From Paramoeba atlantica (Eukaryota; Discosea): a stretch of DNA of 64,000 nucleotides. The stretch covers positions 141,662 through 205,661 of the forward strand of contig CDRNVI010000067.1 of NCBI GenBank assembly GCA_977017575.1. The letters are read 5' to 3'. This document shows positions 9,681-18,832 of this stretch, in pieces. Under the pieces are notes generated by a model. That model saw nothing but the letters and a program-made list of their open reading frames with translations. It ran no database searches and had not been told where the DNA came from. Position 1 is the first letter of the stretch, and every line of letters begins with the position of its first letter. A program made the translations under genes and the position numbers.

Positions 9681-10357
9681 GGGAGCGAAGGGGCAAGAAC
9701 TCATACATGTAGTTTGAAGCACATGGTACTCAGAGGGCGAGTTCGAGACCAGCTCATCGCATGCCGTATACCCCCCAGTAAGAGAATGAGTTTTGGGTCG
9801 AAATGGCAAAATCTTTTTTACTGGGGGGTATACTTTTTTGGACAGTTTCCTCTTTTCTCGCAACTTTTTCTGCCATTTTTTCTATTCTTCCTTCTGAAAA
9901 TGTGTTAAAACGCTTATTTGGGTTACCCCCGAGGCCCTCAACATGCAGACACCCACCCCCTACCCACTATACGCCTCCTGTGGGGATCCCGAGCCAAATC
10001 TCTCTTACTCGGGGTCAGCCCAAAAAGGGCCAAAACTCTCTTACTGGGGGGGTACTCTCTCTTACTGGGAGGTTATACGGTAATAGGCTGGGCTGAGAAC
10101 TGACTAGGCCCAGTACTCGGAGGATCGACCCGGACCTTCCCCCAAGGAACCAGCTCCCTTACCCGGCTTACACGTCTTGGGTGAGTCGTGTTGGCGTACA
10201 ATTCGTCGACGCATCGTGTTGGTAGCAACACGTTGGTGCCGCCTTGGACAAGCGGAAACTGGTAGAGGACGTCGTCCTCTGAACTTGCGGATCTGTCTGA
10301 AGGGTCTGGCTTGCCAGTGACCGTCCGCAGCAATCCGGAATGATTTGCACTTTTTTT
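9681..10357 (+). mobile_element. tRNA-derived SINE, copy 1, interrupted by a MITE
   Basis: The body from ggctgggctgagaac to the T-run at 10351-10357 matches the reverse complements of 15217-15605 and 49420-49793. The tRNA-like head (gtttgaagcacatggt, gcgagttcgagacc) is present but diverged at its first 40 bases. A separate inverted-repeat element of about 317 bp sits between head and body (9764-10080). I see no target duplication; this is the oldest-looking of the three copies. Confidence 0.7.
9764..10080. mobile_element. C-run MITE inserted in the SINE (family P2)
   Basis: The left end CCGTATACCCCCCAGTAAGA and the inverted right end CCGTATAACCTCCCAGTAAG agree over about 22 bp. The word CTTACTGGG recurs inside at about 9820, 10040 and 10060. 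It has no ORF. The exact target duplication is unclear because the ends themselves contain TATA. Confidence 0.65.
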
Positions 10358-10759
10358 GGATCGGTCAAACCGTTTCCCAAGGGATTGAAGCTAGTCGGGT
10401 CTGCTTTGTCCATAACTTTTAAATAAATAATTCATCATGTGGTTGGTAAGCGCCCCACTCATCAGTTACCACGACTGAGTTTCGATCACTGATCGAACGA
10501 AATCATGAAGAATGCGAGGAAGTAAAATGATTACTATCCACCCTACATAATTGTCTCCCCCCCCTACATATTTGTCAGTCGGAGAAAACAGGCGTCGGGA
10601 AGCGGCGCCGATTTTGTTTTCGCGATTTCCTTCAAACAATTTTTAGCTTATTGCCTATAGCAGCAGCGCTGCTACCGTAGCGTCAAGTGTACATGTCCTA
10701 CAGTACACAACATCCTAAACTTTGCACACGTATTTTTCTTCTGTATATCACACCCGTTC
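10358..10759. other. Upstream region of the LRR gene at 10760
   Basis: No gene. There is a C-run at 10556-10563 next to repeated CCTACATAaTTGTC words, probably a C-run MITE relic, and a CT-rich stretch right before the ATG. Confidence 0.4.
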
Positions 10760-11539
10760 ATGCAAGCCCTCCCTACCGTAGATTCCCACGCCACCTCCAC
10801 ACGTCTGGGTAAACCCAGTGCGGCGTTACCGCAAGAATATCAACTCGCGGAGTTCATCCAAGAGATTGAGAACCCGGAGCCGAGTTGGACCACAGACACC
10901 GCAGCCTGCGAGTGGGCTCGTGTCTCATGCGCAGAGGACGGGGTCGTTACGTCGATCTTTTGGGGTAGTTGTGGGACCCATTCCGCACTTCGCGGTACGC
11001 TTCACTGGAAGGCTCTCCCCTCCACGCTCACCAACCTACGCTTGAGTGACAATGATCTACTCGGAGGGGTGAGTTTTGAGGAGCTCCCCAGGGAACTCAC
11101 ATTCTTCTCCATTCACGCCAATCGGTTTGTGGGTACCATTGAATTGTCGGAGATGTCCGCTTTGTTGTTGCACGTCGATGTTTCGTATAACAAATTGGAA
11201 GGAGGACTGGATTTGACGTGTTTGCCATGGAAGATGGATACCTTTCTCGCGAATTCAAACTCGTTTACAGGAAATTTGCTCCTTACGTCGCTTCCGCGTA
11301 CAATAAATACGTTGTCTTTGTGTGATAATGATTTTGAAGGTACTGTCGATCTTGACCACTTGCCTTCAGATTTGTTCCAGCTTGATCTTTCGAATAATCC
11401 GAGATTGACTGGGACATATCACACGAAGCTAATGCCGAAGCGGATGCGGGATAAGACGCGCTCGTTTCTCTTTTTCTCTGCGTACGAAGTAAACGAAAAC
11501 CTTGATATTTCTGAAACGGAAATTTTAAAGAGAAGATGA
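10760..11539 (+). CDS. LRR protein, subgroup II
   Basis: 259 residues. The helix LPQEYQLAEFIQEIENP leads to a cap with W43 and Cys50/Cys57 (C-E-W-A-R-V-S-C), then 6-7 LRRs of 21-22 residues (e.g. LPSTLTNLRLSDNDLLGG) up to ~residue 215 and a charged non-repeat tail ending EILKRR. No signal peptide follows the ATG, although the untranslated codons just upstream are hydrophobic without an in-frame ATG, so an unseen upstream exon is possible. Closest relatives in the window are 12984 and 17599, which share the LDLS-N...RLxG/xY ending. Function unknown; recognition of a protein ligand is an inference from the fold. Confidence 0.8.
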   Translation: MQALPTVDSHATSTRLGKPSAALPQEYQLAEFIQEIENPEPSWTTDTAACEWARVSCAEDGVVTSIFWGSCGTHSALRGTLHWKALPSTLTNLRLSDNDLLGGVSFEELPRELTFFSIHANRFVGTIELSEMSALLLHVDVSYNKLEGGLDLTCLPWKMDTFLANSNSFTGNLLLTSLPRTINTLSLCDNDFEGTVDLDHLPSDLFQLDLSNNPRLTGTYHTKLMPKRMRDKTRSFLFFSAYEVNENLDISETEILKRR

Positions 11540-11768
11540 TCATTATAAATTTGCTTCATTAAGCATACAATGTGTATTTTCGCAGTAATTTGTATTCTTC
11601 GCCTTCTCTTTGTCGAAATTATGATCAAAATAAGCCTTCGGCAACACCTTTTAGGCATTTTGAGTGTCCAATCCCACTTGTTCATAGCGACATGTTCTGA
11701 AACCACGACATTCTCGCCGTACGATTTATTTTTTAGGAGCATTGTTAAATATTCTCATGGCATCCTAC

Positions 11769-11853
11769 TTTTCAACGCAAAGCGCGCAGCACGAGTCCTT
11801 CTAAGCAGCACGAGCCTTCTAAGCTGAAAACAGCCACAGCGCTTAACGTAGCG
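11769..11853. repeat. Relic of the AGGCTCTTCG foldback repeat (R family end)
   Basis: The sequence ttcaacgcaaagcgcgcagc ... ctaagctgaaaacagccac ... gcttaacg matches the foldback at 56242-56352 with substitutions and a small internal duplication (agcacgagtccttctaag, twice). Confidence 0.5.
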
Positions 11854-12181
11854 ACCAATCATTATTTCTATTGTATCTTAAACAGTACACAATTTCTTGT
11901 TTCACCTCCCTCCACCATGGCCGACCAATGCCTCGACCCGTGAAGTCTGGATCAGTTCCACAATTCTTGACATGTTGCGTCAACACTGCAGCTGCAACTT
12001 TTTCAAGAAGGCTCCAGACTATTGGAACCACTGCTCTTTCAAAGAGCCTTGCCCCCCTTTCTAGAAGCTTTTCAAAGCAGTCACATTCTCCTTTCTCAAT
12101 GAGAGTCGAGGCAATTCGCTCTCACACTTCTGGAGCTTGAACATCGATGTCATCGATCTTCAAATACATTGTATGTACTCA

Positions 12182-12391
12182 CTTCATGGGTTGCACTGAA
12201 TTGAAGAAAACTTTCGACAAAACTGGGTTAGCGAAACCATAGCGAAAGCGTTTATATGCTTTTTCTTTCACGTCATCGGAACACGTTTCATGAAAGACTT
12301 GATATTCTTCCATCATTTGTATTACGATGGATTTGTCGATCGCGTGGTATTCCGTAACTAATTGACGGAGACGAGCATCTACGTTAGCCAT
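12182..12391 (-). CDS. Small hypothetical protein (70 aa), probably element-derived
   Basis: ATG to stop on the minus strand: MANVDARLRQLVTEYHAIDK..., helical, unrecognised. It lies directly downstream, in the same orientation, of a broken helix-turn-helix coding piece (12468-12718), so it may be the next part of the same decayed transposase or regulator. Confidence 0.25.
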
Positions 12392-12467
12392 CGCACTATT
12401 TCTCTCCCCATTAAATCCCTTTTCTCGGACGCGTTTACTCCCCCCCCCCCGATTTAGTCGATCCTAA

Positions 12468-12718
12468 AACGTTGAGGCTACTACTCGACGAATACGTCGC
12501 ACCGCCTGTACTGTGCAACCATACTTCTTGGACAATGTAGAGCAGGACTCTCTTGAACGGTATATGTTAAGTTCGTCTTGGTTGCTTAATTTTTTAGGAG
12601 GACAACGCACCTGATTGTTCTATGGTTGAGGAGAATCGGGCGTTTCTTTGGGGACAATCGGAGACGATGAATTGCGCAAGGGCGAAGCAACCTCTCCAAG
12701 GCGAGGAACTGGGGCCAT
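12468..12718 (-). pseudogene. Helix-turn-helix remnant, probably transposase N-terminus
   Basis: Minus-strand frame with ATG at 12718, an in-frame TAG, then KKLSNQDELNIYRS... TLSKKYGCTVQAVRRIRR and a stop. The last part is a typical helix-turn-helix (A/S-x-KYG-C-x3-V-x2-IRR), as at the start of Tc1/mariner-type transposases and phage-like regulators. It is broken, and no catalytic domain follows. Confidence 0.5.
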
Positions 12719-12839
12719 GAATTTTACCCACTTGTGAGCGATCCAGAGCAGGCTGACATAGAGTAGTTTAGAAATTTATGAAAATTTGTAAAGTGCCAAA
12801 AAAATGATTTTTTTTAGGGACCTCTGAAAAAATCGCTGA

Positions 12840-12931
12840 AAAAAAGGAGCGTACCAGAATAAGCGTAACAGAATTGGGGAAACTCATAAGCGTACCAGAA
12901 TTGGGGAAACTCATAAGCAGGGGGGGTATAG
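12840..12931. mobile_element. One end of a P1-family C-run MITE
   Basis: Tandem words GAATTGGGGAAACTCATAAG (twice) lead to GCAGGGGGGGTATAG followed by TA, the same terminus as at 2667. The opposite end is not clear; a C-run at 12440 is a candidate. Confidence 0.5.
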
Positions 12932-12983
12932 TATACGTATTGTATATTTAAAGCTGTAATGTTCTTTTCTTCTGAAATATTTC

Positions 12984-13769
12984 ATGAAACCAATTTCCGC
13001 TTTTCTTCTTCACGACACACTTGCCACTACCCAACGTTTAGGTAAAGCGAGAGTGTCCTTACCGCAAGAAGAGATACTTTCCGAATTTGTACATGACATC
13101 GAAAACCCAGCAGCCTCATGGAATCGAAACACACCTGCGTGTAAATGGAATGACGTGCAGTGCTCTCAAAATGGAGATATCCGTAGTATTGTTATGGGAT
13201 TTCGAGGCCTTCGTGGTTCTCTACGCTGGAAATACTTGCCAAGTACGCTATCTACTCTACAAGTTTCAAACAACGAGCTTTCAGGTCCTGTCTCGGTTGA
13301 ATATTTTCCGTCACAGCTGGAATGGGTAGATATCCATATGAATCATTTTATGGGAGGCATAAATCTATCGGAAATACCAGGATCGCTCCAAGCAATGGTT
13401 CTTTCGCAGAACGAGCTAGAAGGAGCACTTGACTTAAGTTCTCTGAATCCAGGATTCGTGTCTCTCGTGGCGCATTCAAACTTCTTTTTTGGCCAGCTAA
13501 ATTTTTGTGAATTTCCCAGCTCTATGGACCGACTAAACTTGGCAATAAACCTTTTCAGCGGTATGATCAACTTGGATCACTTGCCCAAGGAAATGTCATT
13601 TTTAGACCTTTCTGAAAACACGAATCTCAAGAGTGAGTACCAGGCGTCTTTGCTCCCAGTAAAATTTCGAAAAAGAACGCTTGTTATGTGGTTTACATTT
13701 CACTATGCGATTAATGAAGAGAGTTTTCGCCACGAAAAAACTCAGATCACCTCTGCTGATGAACAGTGA
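12984..13769 (+). CDS. LRR protein, subgroup II
   Basis: 261 residues. N-terminus MKPISAFLLHDTLATTQR, helix LPQEEILSEFVHDIENP, and a cap with W46 and Cys53/Cys60 (C-K-W-N-D-V-Q-C). Six to seven LRRs run to ~residue 215 (e.g. LPSTLSTLQVSNNELSG), with a charged tail ending SADEQ. Same layout and length as the gene at 10760, which suggests a tandem duplication much older than the one at 1-9350. No membrane anchor or CaaX box is visible. Confidence 0.8.
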   Translation: MKPISAFLLHDTLATTQRLGKARVSLPQEEILSEFVHDIENPAASWNRNTPACKWNDVQCSQNGDIRSIVMGFRGLRGSLRWKYLPSTLSTLQVSNNELSGPVSVEYFPSQLEWVDIHMNHFMGGINLSEIPGSLQAMVLSQNELEGALDLSSLNPGFVSLVAHSNFFFGQLNFCEFPSSMDRLNLAINLFSGMINLDHLPKEMSFLDLSENTNLKSEYQASLLPVKFRKRTLVMWFTFHYAINEESFRHEKTQITSADEQ

Positions 13770-14098
13770 GCAGAGAGAAAAGAAAGTTACTCATACACCA
13801 ATAGTCACATCAAAAAATGAACGAGAGCGATGATATAGGATATCTTTACGAATTGTACAGGCGGCGGTACAGGACTGGTACCGGACAGGACGGTTGTACC
13901 GTATGGGGATAGAGGACTACGGGGATCGGAGTTGAATACCAAACAAATTACGGATCCTTTTTAATGATACCTATCCATGCCCAGAAAAATATTTTCAAAC
14001 ATCTTTAACAAACCTCTGGCGAAAAAAGTTGATAGTTGATAAGCTGGCCGTTTGTCGCCGCAGTGATATGGCCTCCTAAGGAACACTCTAGTTATTTA
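13770..14098. other. Intergenic, nothing recognised
   Basis: Contains several GGTAC words (13860-13910). No ORF or repeat I can support. Confidence 0.4.
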
Positions 14099-14535
14099 GA
14101 GGGCTGAAACCAGTAAAATATGAACCCAGACAAACCCAGTCAGGTCACAAGAGAAACCAACGGCAAAGGTACTTGTCGTTTTTTCGGTTACGGAGTTCGC
14201 TGGAGAATCCGGTGGGGGGTCTAGGGGGTTCCAGGGGGATATATGGAAGCTATAGGGGGGGGGGGGCGAAGCAGGCTCCAGGTTGGGGGTGTAGTAGAGT
14301 GCAGAAAAAAAACCAAGTATTTTGGAGCCAGGGTGTACCAGGGGGTCCCTACATAAGCAAGGCGGCAAAGCTATTCACCAGGGGAACGAGATCTACCCAA
14401 TGCTGCGAAAATGAGAAAAAAACAGATATAAAAATCAAATTTCCGCAAGGCGGGAGATATCCTGAAATCACTCTACAATATAGAAAATTAGCAAACCCAG
14501 GCAAACCCAGGCAAACCCAGGTGGTTTCAGCCCTC
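14099..14535. mobile_element. MITE with GAGGGCTGAAACCA ends
   Basis: Perfect 14-bp terminal inverted repeats GAGGGCTGAAACCA / TGGTTTCAGCCCTC, with subterminal short direct repeats of GGCAAACCCA (three at the right end, a degenerate set at the left). It carries G-runs and a block, GGCAAAGC...GGGGAACGAGATCT..CAATGCTGC, also found at 53722-53877 and 54360-54410. A lone TGGTTTCAGCCCTC-like end sits at about 24338. Target duplication unclear. Confidence 0.65.
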
Positions 14536-15019
14536 ATAGTGCCTAAGCGAGCACCGAGAATCCTTAGGTGGTTCGGATCCAACTGGGCGCGAGGTATACT
14601 CGAGGTTCCTCAAAGTGCATCGCAGCTAACCAGTTGGATCCGAATTTCACAGGCTTTATCTTAGTTATTTAGTATCTTGTCATTTTCATAGCGGGCGAAC
14701 CTGCGCAAACGCACGCAAAAGAGGATACAGGACTGCACTCACCCTAGTTCTTTAGCACCTTATTATGTTGGTGTCGGCTGGTCCAGCCATCAGTTCTCCG
14801 AATCAGTCTCACCCTAGTTGTTTGACGTCTTGTTATATTGACGTCGGGCTATGTATTGACGTCGAGAGTTAGCTCGGGAAGCTGGGGCCGCTAAGCCCCA
14901 TCATCCGACGTGAGTCGGACGCCAAGATTGAAATAATACAGGCATGAGTACCGCCTGTTTGCTGGGATAGTTCGACGGTGTCGAGTCTCAGCTTCAACGG
15001 ACCAAGACTTCTTGGGTGT

Positions 15020-15663
15020 TATACCCTCGAGCGGACTTGGCTCCTCAGCTTCAACAGACAACAGGCTTAGCCAACATATTCCAGACCTCTTCGAAACGAT
15101 ACAAAGTCGCTGGATTCATCCATTTTCGAACTTCGTCAGGATCTATTCGGGGAATGTCATGCTTTATACGCAATGATCAAAAGTTTCGAAGAGAAGTCAA
15201 CAAGGTACAGGCCAAATGCAAAAAAAAATCCAAATCATTCCGGATTGCTCCGAATGGTCACTGGCAAGCCAGACCCTTCACAGACAGATTTGGAAGTTCC
15301 GAGGCCAACGTCCTCTACCAGTTTCCGCTTGTCCAAGGCGGCACCAACGTGCTGTTGCCAACACGTTGCATCGACGAACTGTACGTCAACACGGCTTACC
15401 CAAGAGGTGTAAGCCGGGTAAGGGAGCTGGTTCCCTGAGGGGAGGGTCCGGGACGGTCCTCCGAGTGCTGGGCCTAGTCGGTTCTCAGCCCATTCTCTTA
15501 GAATGAGGCTGCCAGGAATAATGTGATGAGCGGGTTTGAACTCGCCGTCTGAGCACCACGTGCGTCAAACTTTGAATTCTTGCCACTCCGCCATCTCCGC
15601 CCCCCAGGCCAAAGTAATGCACTCCGGTTGGCGAAAGCAGCCCCTCAGCTTTAGAATGTACAG
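15020..15663 (+). mobile_element. LINE reverse-transcriptase fragment, split by a SINE
   Basis: Reading around the SINE, the frame QSRWIHPFSNFVRIYSGN...SQQGTGQSNALRLAKAAPQL resembles the non-LTR RT stretch with FvrlcYg..S and GVQQGDPLGPLLFALALQPL. It holds stops and substitutions. The SINE at 15217-15605 interrupts it and is flanked by CAGGCCAAA on both sides. The upstream sequence to about 14690 may belong to the same element but cannot be read with confidence. Confidence 0.45.
15217..15605 (-). mobile_element. tRNA-derived SINE, copy 2
   Basis: On the minus strand it starts with a tRNA-like head (GGCGGAGATGGCGGAGTGG as box A; GAGTTCAAACCCGCTC as box B), runs through a ~300-bp body shared with the other two copies, and ends in a T-run. 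The 9-bp target duplication CAGGCCAAA lies at 15208-15216 and 15605-15613. The 3' T-run resembles a Pol III terminator rather than a poly-A tail. Confidence 0.8.
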
Positions 15664-15806
15664 TTGTAGCCGTACAATGTAGCGTAGCATTAAACAATGT
15701 TGGTACATTCGTCTCTTGGAATATGGAAATCTTTACATAAACTTCTTTACCCCATCTTTCTTCATATCTTTTCATTCTAAATCTTTTTTCCGCTTACATT
15801 TCATTC

Positions 15807-16688
15807 ATGCTATCGCCCACCCCGGCAACCCGTCATCCGCTTCCCTCCGAGCTCTCCCCACTCGATTCCCTATCCCTTTTCATCTCCCACATTACCAATC
15901 CGCACCCTACGTGGGTCGCGACTCCTTCCTCGGATCCCCCGCAACAAATTCCCCCCCTCTGGCACGGCGTTCATTTCGACAAAAACCAAAAGATTCAAAA
16001 ACTCACCTGGGACGCGTTATCTCTCCAAGGCAACCTTACCTGGGGCCACCTCCCCCGCTCCGTCACCGACGTCTTTATCTGGAACAACCACCTCACCGGG
16101 TCGTTGCACCTACCCGAGTCCCACCCCCATCTCTGCGATGTCCGTATCAGTGACAACGCCCTGGACGGTACCATCGGTCTCGATGCCCTCCCCCTCTCGC
16201 TGGCCTGGCTGAACGGCAGCTCCAATGGCCTCACCGGGGAGGCCTCGTTATGTTTTCTCCCCCCCTCCCTTTGTTATTTAAATCTCACCCATAATCACTT
16301 ATCCGGACATCTTTATTTAAATCTTTTACCCTTAGGAATGGAACATTTGTATTTATCCTTTAACGCCCTCGGGGCCACACTCGATCTCACCGCGCTCCCC
16401 GAGAGCCTGCGGTGTCTGCATTTGGACCACAACGCGTTCTGGGGCCCCATTGTGATTGGCGCCCTGCCGCGGTCCAAGGTGGTGGTGTTCCAGCTGCAGC
16501 ACAACCACCTCTGGGGACCGGTGGTGTTGTTGAACCCGGGAGGTTCAAAACAACAACAACAACAAGGAAACCGAAACAGTAAAGGGGGGTTTCCGACAAA
16601 TTTCAATTTAAAAGTAAATCCCCAGCGGTATGGTCGGATTGCGACGGCCCCGGTGGAACGGGATTCGGGATGGTGTGTGGTGGGGTAG
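15807..16688 (+). CDS. LRR protein with C-terminal CaaX-like box (CVVG), subgroup III
   Basis: 293 residues. The cap region keeps the Trp (NPHPTWVATP) and LWHGVHFD but both cap cysteines are gone, and there is no signal peptide. Eight or nine LRRs run from ~residue 65 to 250 (e.g. LPPSLCYLNLTHNHLSGH, LPLGMEHLYLSFNALGAT), followed by a Gln/Asn-rich linker (QQQQQGNRN), VNPQRYG and WCVVG at the very end. C290-V-V-G fits a CaaX prenylation signal (X = Gly is suboptimal). Loss of disulfide cysteines plus a prenyl box suggests a cytosolic, membrane-tethered protein (inference). The ATG is preceded by a long CT-rich tract. The 16380-16540 part is notably GC-rich. Confidence 0.8.
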   Translation: MLSPTPATRHPLPSELSPLDSLSLFISHITNPHPTWVATPSSDPPQQIPPLWHGVHFDKNQKIQKLTWDALSLQGNLTWGHLPRSVTDVFIWNNHLTGSLHLPESHPHLCDVRISDNALDGTIGLDALPLSLAWLNGSSNGLTGEASLCFLPPSLCYLNLTHNHLSGHLYLNLLPLGMEHLYLSFNALGATLDLTALPESLRCLHLDHNAFWGPIVIGALPRSKVVVFQLQHNHLWGPVVLLNPGGSKQQQQQGNRNSKGGFPTNFNLKVNPQRYGRIATAPVERDSGWCVVG

Positions 16689-17120
16689 AGGGGAGGGAAA
16701 GGGGTGAAGGGGTAAAATTCTCCAGCTCCAGGTAGTGTGGGTCGTTAGTCCACAGGTACACTATATACAGTAAGTCTCCGTACGGGAACATACATCCATA
16801 CCTAGGACTACCAATAGGAGAGTAGGGAGGGGAAGATCCTCAGAGGAATGGGGAAGTTGTGACGCAAATGTATTTGTTTCGATTGTAGACCTCCTTTGTT
16901 CGTTTCCTCATGACTCGTTTGATACGTTTGAGGGACATATTTTCAATGAAAATAATTTGAATGAAATGAGAGTATTCCGGCTAAATGGTTCGTTTAAAAA
17001 TTAAAATCTAATAGTTCATGAAAAAAAGAATTCATATTCCCGGGCACAGGAAGGTGGTAATTACCACCCATTATGCATTATTATGCATATGGTAATTACC
17101 ACATCACCATATCCAGTGTA
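16689..17120. other. Intergenic with a palindromic TAATTACC cluster
   Basis: No gene. At 17051-17102 the words GGTGGTAATTACCACC and TATGCATTATTATGCATA are palindromes; GGTGGTAATTACC also occurs in the ends at 37392 and 48409. Confidence 0.4.
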
Positions 17121-17557
17121 CCGGTGAAGCTTTAATTAATAATAACATTAATTGACGTAATTTCTGACGAGAAAAAAATGTTTACGTTAATTAATGCTAC
17201 GTTAATTAAAGTTACATTAATTTATGTTTTTGTGGCGCGATAGTAAAAGATTTAGCTCTACAAAAAAAATTGAAGTTTACTATTTTTAAGCCCACACAAT
17301 TGAACGAAGTTTGCGCACTTCTCCAAAATTCCACCTAAAGCGAAATACTCCACCCCCTATGGCTGTAGTTTCCAAGGGCAACGGGTCGTGTTCTTGAGGC
17401 ATCTGCTAGAAATTAAAAACATGAAATTATTAGTTATTTTTCGCCATTTTTTGACCAAAATAAATTATTGCGTAATTATTGCGTAATTATTGTGTAATTA
17501 ATGCTACGTTAATAAGAAAACGTACATTTTTTAGTACGTTAAAAAGTGTGTCACCGG
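17121..17557. mobile_element. AT-rich MITE of the CCGT..TTAAT family (Q), TA target site
   Basis: The ends CCGGTGA / TCACCGG are flanked by TA on both sides (17119-17120, 17558-17559). The subterminal sequence CTTTAATTAATAATAAC matches ATTAATTAAGAATAAC in the element at 50901. The interior is dense in ACGTTAATTAA words and has no ORF. Confidence 0.6.
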
Positions 17558-17598
17558 TAAGTTAATTTTGCTCAAACATTATTTAATAAAATTCAAAA

Positions 17599-18427
17599 AT
17601 GAAGACAATTCCTTCGCTATCGTTTTCTGTTACTTTATCAGATACTCCCGTCTCGCCCGTAAGCGCACAGCAGAAAAATATTAGCTGTAACTCACCAGAC
17701 GAATCAGCTAAGAGTGTACCTAACGCGGTGTCTACTCGCGCTGCAAACGTACGGGGAGTTGCTCCCCCAGGAATGTGAATTATCACGATTTATTCAGAAT
17801 ACGGCAGGCGGCCATCATCTCTGGACGACCGCCACCCCGGCCTGTAAATGGAGAGATGTCCTTTGCGATAAAAAATCAAACGTGATTGGATTGGACTGGT
17901 TTGGGTACGACCTGCACGGCCCACTCCAATGGAATTGGCTGCCCCACACCGTGCAGCGTTGCAATGTCGAAAATTGTTTGCTTTCAGGGTCTGTCGAACT
18001 GAACGAGTTGCCTACTCAAGTCGTAGAAGTGAATGTCGCGTGTAATAAATTTACAGGGGCAATAGATTTGACACGCTTACCGAATACACTTCAGAGTCTA
18101 AAACTGAACAGCAACTTGTTTGAGGGTAGTGTAGACTTGTCTCATTTGCCACAGTTTTTGAAAACTTTGAATCTTTCTCGTAATAAGCTTTCGGGAACGC
18201 TGGACTTACGCGGATTGCCTCGAAGGATAGAAACGGTAAATCTATCGAGTAACCAGTTCACAGGATCTCTTGACTTTGGGAATTTACCTTCATATTTATG
18301 CCATTTATGCTCACTGTGCCTGAAAGAGAACAAAGACCTTTGTGTTGAGGTCAACATGTTGAAGATGTCCAAGATTTTCCCAAATCTAGCAGTCGACGTG
18401 GGATATACAAGGATAAAAGGCACGTAG
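17599..18427 (+). pseudogene. LRR protein gene with a 1-base frameshift, subgroup II
   Basis: From ATG 17599 the frame reads ...AVSTRAANVRG and hits a stop shortly after, while the LRR part (ELLPQECELSRFIQ onward) lies one frame over. Removing one G from the GGGG run at 17752-17755 would give VRELLPQECELSRF, which aligns with VRGTFLPVEYELEKF and RLGKPSAALPQEYQL in paralogues. Downstream is complete: cap T-P-A-C-K-W-R-D-V-L-C, about seven LRRs and a short tail ending YTRIKGT. Reading the LRR part alone needs a GTG start at 17714, unlikely in a eukaryote. It is a young pseudogene or a homopolymer sequencing error. Confidence 0.65.
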
Positions 18428-18832
18428 CCTTGACTTGTGCGACATATCGGCATATCTAATTTGGCTAAAGCATGTTTTGCACGTTATACACTTGATGGAC
18501 TGTGGGTGTGATTTCGCGTGATCTCGTTTTGGAACCCACCTACAGTCCTCATTGTAGCATGTCCTCATTGTATACTTGTGGACCCTCTTGGTACTCCCAG
18601 GAGATGTCCAACAACTTGTAAATTTTATTCGGGTAACTAGAAAGAATATCCATTAACCAAAAAAAAAAACATAAACACACTGGGTCAACCGGTGAAAATG
18701 CATCCTAAAAATCGACCTTTCTAAAGTCGTTTCGAACCCGAAACGAATGTCATTTTTCTGTCATTTCTCTTCCTTTTCGGATTCCGTTTTCACTATTCTC
18801 ACCCCACCCCCACACCCTACTACCCCATTCCC
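18428..18832. other. Upstream region of the LRR gene at 18833
   Basis: No gene seen. The last 90 bases are almost pure pyrimidine up to the ATG. Confidence 0.4.

Noticed and set aside
12440-12931. Complete P1-type MITE from the C-run at 12440 to 12931
   Set aside because: The left sequence (CTCCCCCCCCCCGATTTAG) does not match the right terminus beyond the C-run.
17749-17770. Ultra-short 22-nt GT-AG intron to explain the frame change in the LRR gene
   Set aside because: Removing it would delete conserved residues (LLPQE); loss of one G from GGGG restores the family alignment exactly.
17714-18427. LRR gene starting at GTG 17714
   Set aside because: A GTG start is unlikely in a eukaryotic nucleus, and paralogue alignment puts the true N-terminus in another frame before a 1-base shift.
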